Below are positions 33,341 to 44,632 of a DNA stretch of 64,000 nt, in pieces; the stretch's first letter is position 1; every line of letters begins with the position of its first letter. Origin of the DNA: Tragulus kanchil (Eukaryota; Chordata; Mammalia; Artiodactyla; Tragulidae). The stretch spans positions 254,445,330 through 254,509,329 of the forward strand of contig JAIOJX010000026.1 of NCBI GenBank assembly GCA_022376925.1, given 5' to 3'. The position numbers were made by a program, and so were the translations under genes. The notes below the pieces were generated by a model that saw nothing but the letters and a program-made list of their open reading frames with translations, searched no databases and had not been told where the DNA came from.

Positions 33341-33888
33341 TAACACTGCTCTGTAGTGATTTCTCACCAAGGTTGGATCCTTAACCCAGTCATGAATAAG
33401 TTATGAAGGTGAAATTTCTCTACTTACACAAAGTCACTGTTGCAATGAAAATGAAGGGGACTTCAGACAGACATTGCTAACACCAGACGGCATGATCTGG
33501 AATGACAAACAAACAAACTGCCCCTTGTGGGATTATAGCTCGTGGGAGATCAAGAAAGCTGTTCAATAGCAATATCTGTAAACTGTGATTCAGAAATGGA
33601 TTTGAAGTTTTATGGCTGTGGGAATATTGGCAATATTTTTTCCTTCTGTTATTAAACTGAGAGGTTTTTTCTTTTTTACTTTTTGTTTTGTTTTTATTGT
33701 TGTTTTGCTTTGTTTTTATTTGGCTTGAGGTTTTTTTGGTCCATTATCTATACTCTTAAGATGAACAACAATAAAGAATTCGTGCTTCTGAAAGTTGGAG
33801 AATCTTACTAGGATGCTTAATCTGCTTTAAAAAAAAAAAATAGCAAGGTGGGCTGTAGCTATCTTTCTTTCTTAAAAAATATGGATTC
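33341..33888. other. Single-copy AT-rich DNA
   Basis: T-rich low-complexity sequence at 33662-33740 and an A run at 33828-33841; otherwise nothing recognised. Confidence 0.5.
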
Positions 33889-34206
33889 GGGCTGCTTCCC
33901 TGGTGGTCCAGTGGGTAAGGACATCGGCTTGCAGTGCAGGGGGCGCCGGTTCGATCCCTGGCCTGGGAAGATCCCATGTGCCGTGGAGCGGCTCGACCGA
34001 TGTGTCCAATTACCGGGCCAGAGCTCTGACACGCGTGTGCCCAGAGCCGGTGCTCTGCGACAACAGAAGCCACCGCGATGGGAGGCCCACACGGGCCAAA
34101 GAACAAAGACGGATGAAAATGGACAAATGAAAGACCAATAGAAGTGGCCCGCCTGCTCCCCTCCCTCCCCACACCACCCTCCTCAATTAAAATAAATAAA
34201 TAAATC
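33889..34206 (+). mobile_element. CHR-type SINE with target duplication, present once
   Basis: Full element starting 'gggctgcttccctggtggtc', with 'ggttcgatccctggcctggg', 'cccagagccggtgctctgcg', 'ccaccgcgatgggaggccca', a C-rich 3' section and an 'aaataaataaataaat' tail. Flanks share 'atggattc' preceded by A-rich sequence. It lies outside all duplications, so its single occurrence confirms that repeat content does not cause the duplications. Confidence 0.9.
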
Positions 34207-34319
34207 TTTAAAAAATATGTATGGATTCACTTATAAGAAGAGGCAGTTTGGGGCTAATTAAGTAATTGTTAAGCAAGTATTCACTTGCTTTCTTTGGGAG
34301 GATATATACACTTGCTTCG

Positions 34320-34670
34320 CTTCCCTGTTGGGTTGACGTTGACCATGTGATTTGCTGCAGCAGTGGAGTGTGGGTGGAAGTAAGAGGTCCAAGCTTAAGC
34401 AATGAGAAGCATCCTGCTTATACGTTCATCCCTCTTGTCTTCTTATCTTTGGTTCAAATAGTTTCAGGACAAAGAACACATCTTAGGGCAAGCTTGTATC
34501 CAATCCAGACTTTTGAGTCAAGTCCAACTAGACCCACCTGGATTAGCACAGCTCTAGCTGATGTGCGAACAAAGAAAAACTAGATTTTTAGTGCTGAATG
34601 TCACTGAGTTGTGGGATAATTTGTTATACAGCATTATCGTGGCAACAGTTGCCTAATAACATCCTCGTGG
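34320..34670 (+). other. Likely ancient interspersed repeat, family not named
   Basis: The end 'tgtcactgagttgtgggata' then 'atttgttatacagcattatc' and 'gtggcaacag' resembles old mammalian elements ending 'ccactgagttttgggg...tttgttacgcagc'. I am not sure of the family name. No coding signal. Confidence 0.4.
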
Positions 34671-36160
34671 ACTCTATATTGTATTAACAGTATATTTACC
34701 TACCTCCCAAATATCAGGTAATCATGTAACCAGTCAACTTGGTCACCTAGACCACAAGTGAAGAATGGGAAAAATGCAAAGCTTGTCCCTGACTTACCAA
34801 AATAGATGCCTCCATCGTCTGTGCACTAACCCCTGCACACTTCATTCATAGGAGAGACTCTCCCTGAAAGCCTATTTAGTATTATTCTAACAAATTGTGT
34901 TATCTAATTTCTCAGCCACTTTGCAGTAGGCAGAGAGAAATTTCTGGAAGCCAGATTTCTGGTGACAAGAAAAAGATAACTGATGCATCGGGGAAGATGG
35001 AGACAGAAATACCATTAAAAGGCAAGGATAAATTAATAGGAAAACAATATCCCTAACTGTGTCCTTTTTCCAATAGGTAGCAAATAAAATAGAGAAGCTA
35101 GATCAATATTTAAAAATTTACTTCAATAATAGCTTAAAACAGTTCTTAAGGTTTTTTTTGTTGTTGCTATTGGAGTATAGTCAGTTTTAAAGAACTTATA
35201 AAAATTATGGATTCTCCCTTCGGGAAAATGCATGTGAAAAAAAACCCCACAGAATTGTCCATATATTTTGATGTAGTTCAAAAACTCCCTAGAACTGATT
35301 CATGAACCCTGAATTATAAACCTCTGTTTTAAAATTAAAAATTGTCTTACTTCCAGGTTGGGTATAATTTAATTATCTGAAATTTTTTATTTCTGTGAAA
35401 CAGCTTATTCCTGTGAAACATAGTTCCAGATAAATGGGGTGTCCTAGAATTCACAAAGCTGTAAGAAGTCTTTGCCATCATCACCCTATTACAAGCAAAA
35501 CTGCCCTTGGAAGAGATGAATGCTCTTCACATCTCCTAATACGCCACAGTATCCTTTAGAGATACATTTCCTCACCTCTTAATTTTTTTTTATGAACTTC
35601 AAGTATACAAAAGCTTAGTATTTAGATCACTGTTCTATATTCTTGCAATCCTAGCTTTCATGTCACTGGTTCAATGTTAGAAAGATAGAAAGTCACTGGA
35701 TCCATTTTATTCTTTTTAATGATACAATAAGGGATTTTTTCCTCCATATCTGCCCTTTAACTTTGATTCCTTCTGTGAAACATGAGGCGTCCCTCTTGCC
35801 TTCGCTTATAGAAATTCCTGCTACATGAGTAGTTATCAAACTTTCCATCTCAGGCTCCTGAATATTTATTTCTACAACCCCTTATTCTCTCTTACAAGAA
35901 AAAAAAAATTAAAAAGCCCTGAACCATCAGTTATTGTTACAGATATCACAGCAGCTCAGGGTTGTACAGCTACAAATTCTTTAGGATCAATTTTACAGAC
36001 TTTAAAAGCCAAGATGGAAGTCTAGCAATGATTCTTAATAAAATTACTGTTGCCATGGTGTTATTATGACTAATAATATCTAATTATTATCATATTTTAA
36101 GAACTCATATACCATCTAAGAGAAATTATAAGCAATTATGACATTTTCCAAAAAGGGAAG
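34671..36160. other. Unique AT-rich DNA, no gene seen
   Basis: No repeat or gene is recognised with confidence. Copy A of duplication 13 begins at 35876. A 66-codon frame at 35825-36025 has no support. Confidence 0.45.
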
Positions 36161-36220
36161 AGAAATAACATTTATTATATGTCTACTAGGTACTTAACTT
36201 GATTTGCTAAACCATAGGTC

Positions 36221-36411
36221 ATTGAAAGTGAAAGTGAAAGTGAAGTCACTCAGTCATGTCCAGCTCTTTGTGAGTCATGGAATTCTCGAGGCAAAAATAC
36301 TGGAGTGGGTAGCCTGTCCCTTCTCCAGGGGATCTTCCCAACCCAGCAAACAAACCGGGGTCTCCTGCACTGCAGATGGATTCTTTACTGGCTAAGCTAC
36401 AAGGGAATCCC
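36221..36411 (-). mobile_element. Bov-tA SINE, antisense
   Basis: Starts with (GAAAGT)n, then 'cactcagtcatgtccagctc', 'aaaatactggagtgggtagc', 'cactgcagatggattctt' and 'ctaagctacaagggaatccc'. Flanked by 'cataggtcatt' on both sides, an 11-bp target duplication. Confidence 0.92.
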
Positions 36412-36456
36412 ATAGGTCATTAAAGTTCCCAAACATCTTATAAGGTAAGAATTTGT

Positions 36457-36657
36457 GCATGTGTGCTCAGTCACTCAGTTGTATTTGGACTGTAGCCGTC
36501 CAGGCTCTTCTGTCCATGGGATTCTCCAGGCAGGAATACTGGAGCAAATTGCCATTTCATCCTCCTGGGGATCTTCCCAACCCAGGGTTCAAACCCACAT
36601 CTCCTGTGTCTCCTGCACTGCAGGCAGATTCTTTCTCACTGAGCTCCCGGAGAAGCC
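36457..36657 (-). mobile_element. Bov-tA SINE, antisense
   Basis: 'gtgctcagtcactcagttgt', 'ctgtccatgggattctccag', 'caggaatactggagcaaatt', 'gcactgcaggcagattcttt' and 'gagctcccggagaagccc'. Probable flanking duplication 'taagaatt'. Confidence 0.9.
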
Positions 36658-37379
36658 CAAGATAAGAATTAATATCTTTATTTTACAGATGATGAACCTG
36701 AAATCAAAGAAATTAAGTGACTTGACTGAGATCAAGTGATAATGCAAACACTTAGACTCAAGTCTGTCTCATTCCTATCCTATCATTTTTTTTGGAGAAT
36801 AGAATTAGCAGAGAAATTTTGATACCCGTTTTGAAAAGAATCAAAAGAACTGTCTTATAGAAAAGAGAGCAGGATTGTTCTTTGCAAATCTGGAAGATAG
36901 GATTGGTGCCAATGTGTGAATATACTAGTGGATCTGGACTCAGTATTAGAATGTTGATGAGTGTCCCTGAGAGTGTTTATGATGCCCAACAAAATGATAA
37001 AAACAAACACATCTCATAACACTTGATCCACTAGCTCCAAACCCCTTATTCTCTCTTACAAGAAAAAAATTAAAGCCCTGAACCATCAGTTATTGTTACA
37101 GATATCACAGCAGCTCAGGGTTGTACAGCTACAAATTCTTTAGGATCAATTTTACAGACTTTAAAAGCCAAGATGGAAGTCTAGCAATGATTCTTAATAA
37201 AATTACTGTTGCCATGGTGTTATTATGACTAATAATATCTAATTATTATCATATTTTAAGAACTCATATACCATCTAAGAGAAATTATAAGCAATTATGA
37301 CATTTTCCAAAAAGGGAAGAGAAATAACATTTATTATATGTCTACTAGGTACTTAACTTGATTTGCTAAACCATAGGTC

Positions 37380-37570
37380 ATTGAAAGTGAAAGTGAAAGT
37401 GAAGTCACTCAGTCATGTCCAGCTCTTTGTGAGTCATGGAATTCTCGAGGCAAAAATACTGGAGTGGGTAGCCTGTCCCTTCTCCAGGGGATCTTCCCAA
37501 CCCAGCAAACAAACCGGGGTCTCCTGCACTGCAGATGGATTCTTTACTGGCTAAGCTACAAGGGAATCCC
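37380..37570 (-). mobile_element. Bov-tA (duplicate of 36221-36411)
   Basis: Second copy from duplication 13. Confidence 0.92.
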
Positions 37571-37615
37571 ATAGGTCATTAAAGTTCCCAAACATCTTAT
37601 AAGGTAAGAATTTGT

Positions 37616-37816
37616 GCATGTGTGCTCAGTCACTCAGTTGTATTTGGACTGTAGCCGTCCAGGCTCTTCTGTCCATGGGATTCTCCAGGCAGGAATACTG
37701 GAGCAAATTGCCATTTCATCCTCCTGGGGATCTTCCCAACCCAGGGTTCAAACCCACATCTCCTGTGTCTCCTGCACTGCAGGCAGATTCTTTCTCACTG
37801 AGCTCCCGGAGAAGCC
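37616..37816 (-). mobile_element. Bov-tA (duplicate of 36457-36657)
   Basis: Second copy from duplication 13. Confidence 0.9.
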
Positions 37817-38198
37817 CAAGATAAGAATTAATATCTTTATTTTACAGATGATGAACCTGAAATCAAAGAAATTAAGTGACTTGACTGAGATCAAGTGATA
37901 ATGCAAACACTTAGACTCAAGTCTGTCTCATTCCTATCCTATCATTTTTTTTGGAGAATAGAATTAGCAGAGAAATTTTGATACCCGTTTTGAAAAGAAT
38001 CAAAAGAACTGTCTTATAGAAAAGAGAGCAGGATTGTTCTTTGCAAATCTGGAAGATAGGATTGGTGCCAATGTGTGAATATACTAGTGGATCTGGACTC
38101 AGTATTAGAATGTTGATGAGTGTCCCTGAGAGTGTTTATGATGCCCAACAAGCTCTAAAACTGATAAAAACAAACACACTCATACATAAAGCTGGAGT

Positions 38199-38438
38199 TC
38201 GGAGTGGTTAGGACTGCCTTTTGATTTCCTATCTTCACAGTGTCCCTGCACTAAAATAGCAACAAAGGGAACAGAGACTGCACCAGACGGGGCCTGAAGC
38301 AGTCATACAGATTCCTAGTGTCCCCAGTCAAAACAAACCAGTACCTTCTCCCAAGGTTGAGCATTTGAACACAGCTCAGAGAGACTGGAAAGCCGATGCA
38401 AGACTCAATTAGAATGAAAATAGCTCTGGGTCTAGGCC
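38199..38438. other. Unique DNA
   Basis: No gene or repeat recognised. Confidence 0.45.
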
Positions 38439-39177
38439 AGTAACTTTCAACATGTATTCCACAGATTCCTGGAGGTCACTGAGACCCTTTGAAGGCATCC
38501 GTGAGTTAAAATCATTTTCATAGTAATACTAAGATATTGCTTGCCTTTTTAATTGTGTTGACTTTAGTCCTAAAGATGCAAAAGCAAAACTGATGCTGCC
38601 TTAGCACAAGGTGAGGCAGTAGTACCAAGCTGTACTGTCTTTGTATTCTTCATTACTGCACACATATTTTTAATGCCAACTTCACTTAAGAAGGCCCTTG
38701 ATGAGACAGCACAAGCTGTTAATCTTATCAAATCTAGTTCCTCGAGTATTGGTATTTTTAATATTCTCTGTAGTGAAATGGGAAGTAAGCACAAAGCCGC
38801 TCTGCTGCATTGTGGAGCCCTGCGGCTATGTCAGGAACGGCAAAGGTGCAGCTGAGCTGCCAGCTGCACTAGATGCCCTTTTCATGGAACATCACTCTTA
38901 TTTCCTTGAAAGACTGAAAGATAATTTATGACTTAAGCATGTAACAGACTTAAGTATTTGTTCGGAAATGAACCAAATGAGCCTGGTGCTTCACAAAGAA
39001 AAATGGACAGACTGTATGTCCCATCCCACAATTCAAGCTTTCAAGAAAACAAAATACACATTTGGAAAACTTGTATCTACCACTATGAGCCTGACAGCTT
39101 CCCACGAATTAGGGTTTTCTTATTAAATAAGTCATGCTGTCAATGAATCTTTTTTGATATTGTATGTTAAAATATAA

Positions 39178-39426
39178 GCTTCTCAGATTGTGGTATTGGT
39201 AAAGAACCCACCTGCCAATGCAGGAGATTTAAGAGACACTGGTTCCATCCCTGGGTTGGAAAGATCCCCTGGAGGAAGGTGTGGCAACGCACTCCAGTAT
39301 CCTTTTTTTTTTTTCCCCAGTATTCTTGCCAGGAGAATCCCATGGACTGAGGAGTCTGGTAAACTATACTCCATAGGGTCGCAAAGAGTGTGGCACACGT
39401 GAAGTGACTTAACACACATGCACACA
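39178..39426 (+). mobile_element. Bov-tA SINE inside hAT element, with poly-T insertion
   Basis: 'ggtaaagaacccacctgcca', 'gaaagatcccctggaggaag', 'attcttgccaggagaatccc' and 'ggtcgcaaagagtgtggcac'. Flanked by 'taaaatat' on both sides. Within it, at 39294-39327, a T run is bounded by 'ccagtatcctt' and 'ccagtattctt', so the element itself carries a small insertion. Confidence 0.88.
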
Positions 39427-40284
39427 CATGCTAAAATATTTCAAAGTTTAGAAGATTGGGTTAAAACTCAGTGCATCAATTTTCCAAATGACCAATGCAT
39501 GATATTAAGAAATGCAAAGGTAGAAGATCCATTCTGAGTGCAAGATAGAACAATGGATTTTAATGTGAGGGAATATGAAAAGCTTATTGCTATGGTTTCA
39601 GATTCCACATTGAAACTAACCTTTGAGAAACTACCACATGTTGACTTTTCGTATAATAGTAAAGAAGAATATGAATGGGTTATCTGAAAAAGCTGTTAGA
39701 TACTCTTCTTTTTCCCAACTCCATATCTGCATGAGGCCAGATTGTCTTTACATGGCTCAACCACAATAGTATACCACAACAGATCGAATGCAGTAAGAGA
39801 TGAAAAGCCAGCTTTTATGAAGTCAGATATGAAAGAGATTTACAGAAATGTTTTGAAGCTATTTTCAATATTCTCTGTAGTGAAATGGGAAGTAAGCACA
39901 AAGCCGCTCTGCTGCATTGTGGAGCCCTGCGGCTATGTCAGGAACGGCAAAGGTGCAGCTGAGCTGCCAGCTGCACTAGATGCCCTTTTCATGGAACATC
40001 ACTCTTATTTCCTTGAAAGACTGAAAGATAATTTATGACTTAAGCATGTAACAGACTTAAGTATTTGTTCGGAAATGAACCAAATGAGCCTGGTGCTTCA
40101 CAAAGAAAAATGGACAGACTGTATGTCCCATCCCACAATTCAAGCTTTCAAGAAAACAAAATACACATTTGGAAAACTTGTATCTACCACTATGAGCCTG
40201 ACAGCTTCCCACGAATTAGGGTTTTCTTATTAAATAAGTCATGCTGTCAATGAATCTTTTTTGATATTGTATGTTAAAATATAA

Positions 40285-40533
40285 GCTTCTCAGATTGTGG
40301 TATTGGTAAAGAACCCACCTGCCAATGCAGGAGATTTAAGAGACACTGGTTCCATCCCTGGGTTGGAAAGATCCCCTGGAGGAAGGTGTGGCAACGCACT
40401 CCAGTATCCTTTTTTTTTTTTCCCCAGTATTCTTGCCAGGAGAATCCCATGGACTGAGGAGTCTGGTAAACTATACTCCATAGGGTCGCAAAGAGTGTGG
40501 CACACGTGAAGTGACTTAACACACATGCACACA
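40285..40533 (+). mobile_element. Bov-tA (duplicate of 39178-39426)
   Basis: Second copy from duplication 14, including the internal T-run insertion. Confidence 0.88.
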
Positions 40534-40605
40534 CATGCTAAAATATTTCAAAGTTTAGAAGATTGGGTTAAAACTCAGTGCATCAATTTTCCAAATGACC
40601 AATGC

Positions 40606-42800
40606 ATGATATTAAGAAATGCAAAGGTAGAAGATCCATTCTGAGTGCAAGATAGAACAATGGATTTTAATGTGAGGGAATATGAAAAGCTTATTGCTAT
40701 GGTTTCAGATTCCACATTGAAACTAACCTTTGAGAAACTACCACATGTTGACTTTTCGTATAATAGTAAAGAAGAATATGAATGGGTTATCTGAAAAAGC
40801 TGTTAGATACTCTTCTTTTTCCCAACTCCATATCTGCATGAGGCCAGATTGTCTTTACATGGCTCAACCACAATAGTATACCACAACAGATCGAATGCAG
40901 TAAGAGATGAAAAGCCAGCTTTTATGAAGTCAGATATGAAAGAGATTTACAGAAATGTTTTTGAAGCTACTCTTCTCACTATTTTTTATTTTGCAAAATG
41001 TGGTTATTTTCATAAACAATATGTTATTTAGGTTCATATGGAATGGCTTTTAGTTTTTAAACAAACAAGAAATACTGCCAAATTTTCTGTTTCAATTACC
41101 AATATAAATATTGATGAACATATTCCACAAAAACAAAATTTGGGGGGTGGCAATAATTTTTGAGTGTAAACAGCTTCTGAGACCAAAAAGTTTGAGAACT
41201 ACTAGCCCAGACTGATGACCTGAGATAAAGGGGGGACTCGGATATTGTGGTGGGTACCCATGTGACAAGAAGCTGTGCTGAGGAAACAGGCAGGACTGCA
41301 CATTGCGGTGGATGCCAACCCATCCTCCAGAACCAGATGTTTCCCAGAGGTCTTGATACTGTGGCATTAAAGCCTGCCACTTGAGAGATGAATCTGACTG
41401 AAAAGTTGAGTTTAAAACCTGAAATGACTAATTCTTCTGTCACAGGCAGAATGAATACTTAAGAGAGACACTCCTGTTCAATCAGTGAGAAACAAACACA
41501 AACAGTCATAATTTTTGCAGAGCTAACTTTATGGGTTTGAAACGTCTTGGCCACTGGTATCACGGGCCGCCCCAGACGAGGAGCCCAGTGGCTACGGATA
41601 GAGATGATCTAAGGGTTTTCTGCTGGTGGAAAACTTAAGACTGCATGCAGGTCTCAAAGTCCTTTCCGAATCTTCACAATTCTGCAAAATTTAAGAATTA
41701 ACTCAGTTTTGCAATGATATTAAGAAATGCAAAGGTAGAAGATCCATTCTGAGTGCAAGATAGAACAATGGATTTTAATGTGAGGGAATATGAAAAGCTT
41801 ATTGCTATGGTTTCAGATTCCACATTGAAACTAACCTTTGAGAAACTACCACATGTTGACTTTTCGTATAATAGTAAAGAAGAATATGAATGGGTTATCT
41901 GAAAAAGCTGTTAGATACTCTTCTTTTTCCCAACTCCATATCTGCATGAGGCCAGATTGTCTTTACATGGCTCAACCACAATAGTATACCACAACAGATC
42001 GAATGCAGTAAGAGATGAAAAGCCAGCTTTTATGAAGTCAGATATGAAAGAGATTTACAGAAATGTTTTTGAAGCTACTCTTCTCACTATTTTTTATTTT
42101 GCAAAATGTGGTTATTTTCATAAACAATATGTTATTTAGGTTCATATGGAATGGCTTTTAGTTTTTAAACAAACAAGAAATACTGCCAAATTTTCTGTTT
42201 CAATTACCAATATAAATATTGATGAACATATTCCACAAAAACAAAATTTGGGGGGTGGCAATAATTTTTGAGTGTAAACAGCTTCTGAGACCAAAAAGTT
42301 TGAGAACTACTAGCCCAGACTGATGACCTGAGATAAAGGGGGGACTCGGATATTGTGGTGGGTACCCATGTGACAAGAAGCTGTGCTGAGGAAACAGGCA
42401 GGACTGCACATTGCGGTGGTGCCAACCCATCCTCCAGAACCAGATGTTTCCCAGAGGTCTTGATACTGTGGCATTAAAGCCTGCCACTTGAGAGATGAAT
42501 CTGACTGAAAAGTTGAGTTTAAAACCTGAAATGACTAATTCTTCTGTCACAGGCAGAATGAATACTTAAGAGAGACACTCCTGTTCAATCAGTGAGAAAC
42601 AAACACAAACAGTCATAATTTTTGCAGACCTAACTTTATGGGTTTGAAACGTCTTGGCCACTGGGATCACTGGCAGCCCCAGACGAGAAGCCCAGTGACT
42701 ACCGGATAGAGATGATCTAAGGGGTTTTCTGCTGGTGGAAAACTTAAGACTGCATGCAGGTTCTCAAAGTCCTTTCCCGAATCTTCACAATTCTACATGT
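40606..42800 (+). repeat. Tandem duplication 15 (period 1108 bp)
   Basis: Copy A is 40606-41713 and copy B 41714 to about 42800. The last 200 bases of copy A (41517-41713) are visibly error-rich compared with copy B: 'aagggtttt' for 'aaggggtttt', 'gcaggtctc' for 'gcaggttctc', 'tttccgaat' for 'tttcccgaat', 'ctacggatag' for 'ctaccggatag'. The errors increase towards the junction, as at the end of a sequencing read. Confidence 0.95.
41714..42313 (+). pseudogene. hAT element 3' part (duplicate)
   Basis: Third assembled copy of the non-coding 3' part of the hAT element, ending again at 'tttgagaactactag' (42299-42313). Created by duplication 15. Confidence 0.75.
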
Positions 42801-43019
42801 TCTCATATCTAATGCTACTAAAATACGAAAACAACAACAAAAAACCCTGTTAACTAGAGAAGGTGTGATGATTCGCTACAAAAAGAGGGACCAAGACCCA
42901 GGAGGCCCAGGGCTACCAGAGGTGGTCAAGGTAGGAATTCATCAAAGCCCCCACTAATTAAACAGAAAAAGTGTGATCAGCAGGGGGACTATAAAGTCTG
43001 TGAAATGACTTAATTCTCT

Positions 43020-43190
43020 CACACTTCTACTGAACAGATGTTCACTCCACACTTATCAAGAACACAGAGAATATTAAGATGAACCAGCATGGTCTCTAGC
43101 CCCCAGGGACTCTCAGTTCAGGTTGGATAGAGAGCATGTTCCACTAAAAACAGAATAATGTGCTACAGGAACATAGAGTAAAGAGGAATT
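43020..43190 (-). repeat. L2 3' end, antisense
   Basis: 'gaacacagagaatattaaga', 'tggtctctagcccccaggga', 'ctctcagttcaggttggata' match the reverse complement of the L2 3' end ('...gatgaataagac...ccctgccctcaaggagctcacagtctag'). Diverged. Duplicated at 44134-44304. Confidence 0.55.
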
Positions 43191-44133
43191 AATTGTGACA
43201 TTAAGAGTTAATGTCAAAACTTCCAACTGTCAGTTCTAGGTCAAGTAGAAATATTTGATCACTTCTCCATAAGCCTCTTTACAATGGGAAGGCTGGTCAC
43301 TGAGCTGAAGATGCACACCAGTTTTGATGGAATTTAGCAGAACACAGGTCTTTCCACTCTTTTTCCCCAGGATGGGGTGGAGGTGAGGGGCTCCACAGGA
43401 CTTCACTGTAACCCATCGTTCACAGCCCACGGTGACATCAGTGCCCAAAGTAATCGTGCAAGTGGTTATTTTTCTTTACATGTTCATGAGATTTGGCAGG
43501 AAGACAATGCATTTTGGCACATGCACATCGGTGTGCCAACCCATCCTCCAGAACCAGATGTTTCCCAGAGGTCTTGATACTGTGGCATTAAAGCCTGCCA
43601 CTTGAGAGATGAATCTGACTGAAAAGTTGAGTTTAAAACCTGAAATGACTAATTCTTCTGTCACAGGCAGAATGAATACTTAAGAGAGACACTCCTGTTC
43701 AATCAGTGAGAAACAAACACAAACAGTCATAATTTTTGCAGACCTAACTTTATGGGTTTGAAACGTCTTGGCCACTGGGATCACTGGCAGCCCCAGACGA
43801 GAAGCCCAGTGACTACCGGATAGAGATGATCTAAGGGGTTTTCTGCTGGTGGAAAACTTAAGACTGCATGCAGGTTCTCAAAGTCCTTTCCCGAATCTTC
43901 ACAATTCTACATGTTCTCATATCTAATGCTACTAAAATACGAAAACAACAACAAAAAACCCTGTTAACTAGAGAAGGTGTGATGATTCGCTACAAAAAGA
44001 GGGACCAAGACCCAGGAGGCCCAGGGCTACCAGAGGTGGTCAAGGTAGGAATTCATCAAAGCCCCCACTAATTAAACAGAAAAAGTGTGATCAGCAGGGG
44101 GACTATAAAGTCTGTGAAATGACTTAATTCTCT

Positions 44134-44304
44134 CACACTTCTACTGAACAGATGTTCACTCCACACTTATCAAGAACACAGAGAATATTAAGATGAACCA
44201 GCATGGTCTCTAGCCCCCAGGGACTCTCAGTTCAGGTTGGATAGAGAGCATGTTCCACTAAAAACAGAATAATGTGCTACAGGAACATAGAGTAAAGAGG
44301 AATT
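44134..44304 (-). repeat. L2 fragment (duplicate of 43020-43190)
   Basis: Second copy from duplication 16. Confidence 0.55.
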
Positions 44305-44632
44305 AATTGTGACATTAAGAGTTAATGTCAAAACTTCCAACTGTCAGTTCTAGGTCAAGTAGAAATATTTGATCACTTCTCCATAAGCCTCTTTACAATG
44401 GGAAGGCTGGTCACTGAGCTGAAGATGCACACCAGTTTTGATGGAATTTAGCAGAACACAGGTCTTTCCACTCTTTTTCCCCAGGATGGGGGTGGAGGTG
44501 AGGGGGGCTCCACAGGACTTCACTGTAACCCATCGTTCACAGCCCACGGTGACATCAGTGCCCAAAGTAATCGTGCAAGTGGTTATTTTTCTTTACATGT
44601 TCATGAGATTTGGCAGGAAGACAATGCATTTT

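Larger units (their letters stand above)
36165..36785 (-). repeat. MIR, antisense, split by two Bov-tA insertions
   Basis: Pieces of reversed MIR appear at 36165-36220 ('aacatttattatatgtctac'), 36412-36456 ('cccaaacatcttataaggta') and 36660-36785 ('ctttattttacagatgatga', 'aagtgacttgactgagatca'). The Bov-tA elements at 36221 and 36457 interrupt it. Duplicated at about 37324-37944. Confidence 0.7.
35876..38198 (+). repeat. Tandem duplication 13 (period 1159-1164 bp)
   Basis: Copy A is 35876-37039 and copy B 37040 to about 38198. Copy A's last ~60 bases are damaged ('cccaacaaaatgataaaa' for 'cccaacaagctctaaaactgataaaa'), and copy B's start loses A residues in two A runs. Contains a MIR and two Bov-tA SINEs. 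Confidence 0.95.
38760..40973 (+). repeat. Tandem duplication 14 (period 1107 bp)
   Basis: Copy A is 38760-39866 and copy B 39867-40973. Copy A's end is damaged ('gttttgaagctatttt' for 'gtttttgaagctactctt'). The duplication creates a 98-codon chimeric frame at 39742-40038 across the junction that should not be read as a gene. Confidence 0.95.
38439..41208 (+). pseudogene. Decayed hAT DNA transposon with transposase remnants
   Basis: The left end 'cagtaactttcaac' (38441) and right end 'agtttgagaactactag' (41189-41205) fit hAT-Charlie-like inverted ends ('cagtggttctcaaac'). Translating 38760-39110 in shifting frames gives 'LCSEMGSKHKAALLH', 'FLERLKDNL', a TGA where tryptophan is expected, then 'LKHVTDL' and 'LHKEKW', which fits the hAT transposase region shared with ZBED5/SCAND3-like domesticated proteins. 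Stops and frameshifts abolish coding. A Bov-tA is nested at 39178. Duplications 14 and 15 inflate its length, so the real element is about 1.7 kb. Confidence 0.75.
42402..44632 (+). repeat. Tandem duplication 16 (period 1114 bp)
   Basis: Copy A is 42402-43515 and copy B 43516 to about 44632. Copy B's first ~20 bases are damaged ('gcacatcggtgtgcc' for 'gcacattgcggtggtgcc'). G runs differ in length near the end ('gatggggtggagg' and 'gatgggggtggagg'). Confidence 0.95.

Noticed and set aside
33756..34172. 138-codon antisense open frame
   Set aside because: Its body is the reverse complement of the CHR-type SINE at 33889; length comes from the GC-rich SINE, not from coding selection.
39742..40038. 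98-codon frame resembling part of a transposase
   Set aside because: It crosses the duplication 14 junction at 39867, fusing two non-adjacent parts of the hAT element; an artefact of the join.
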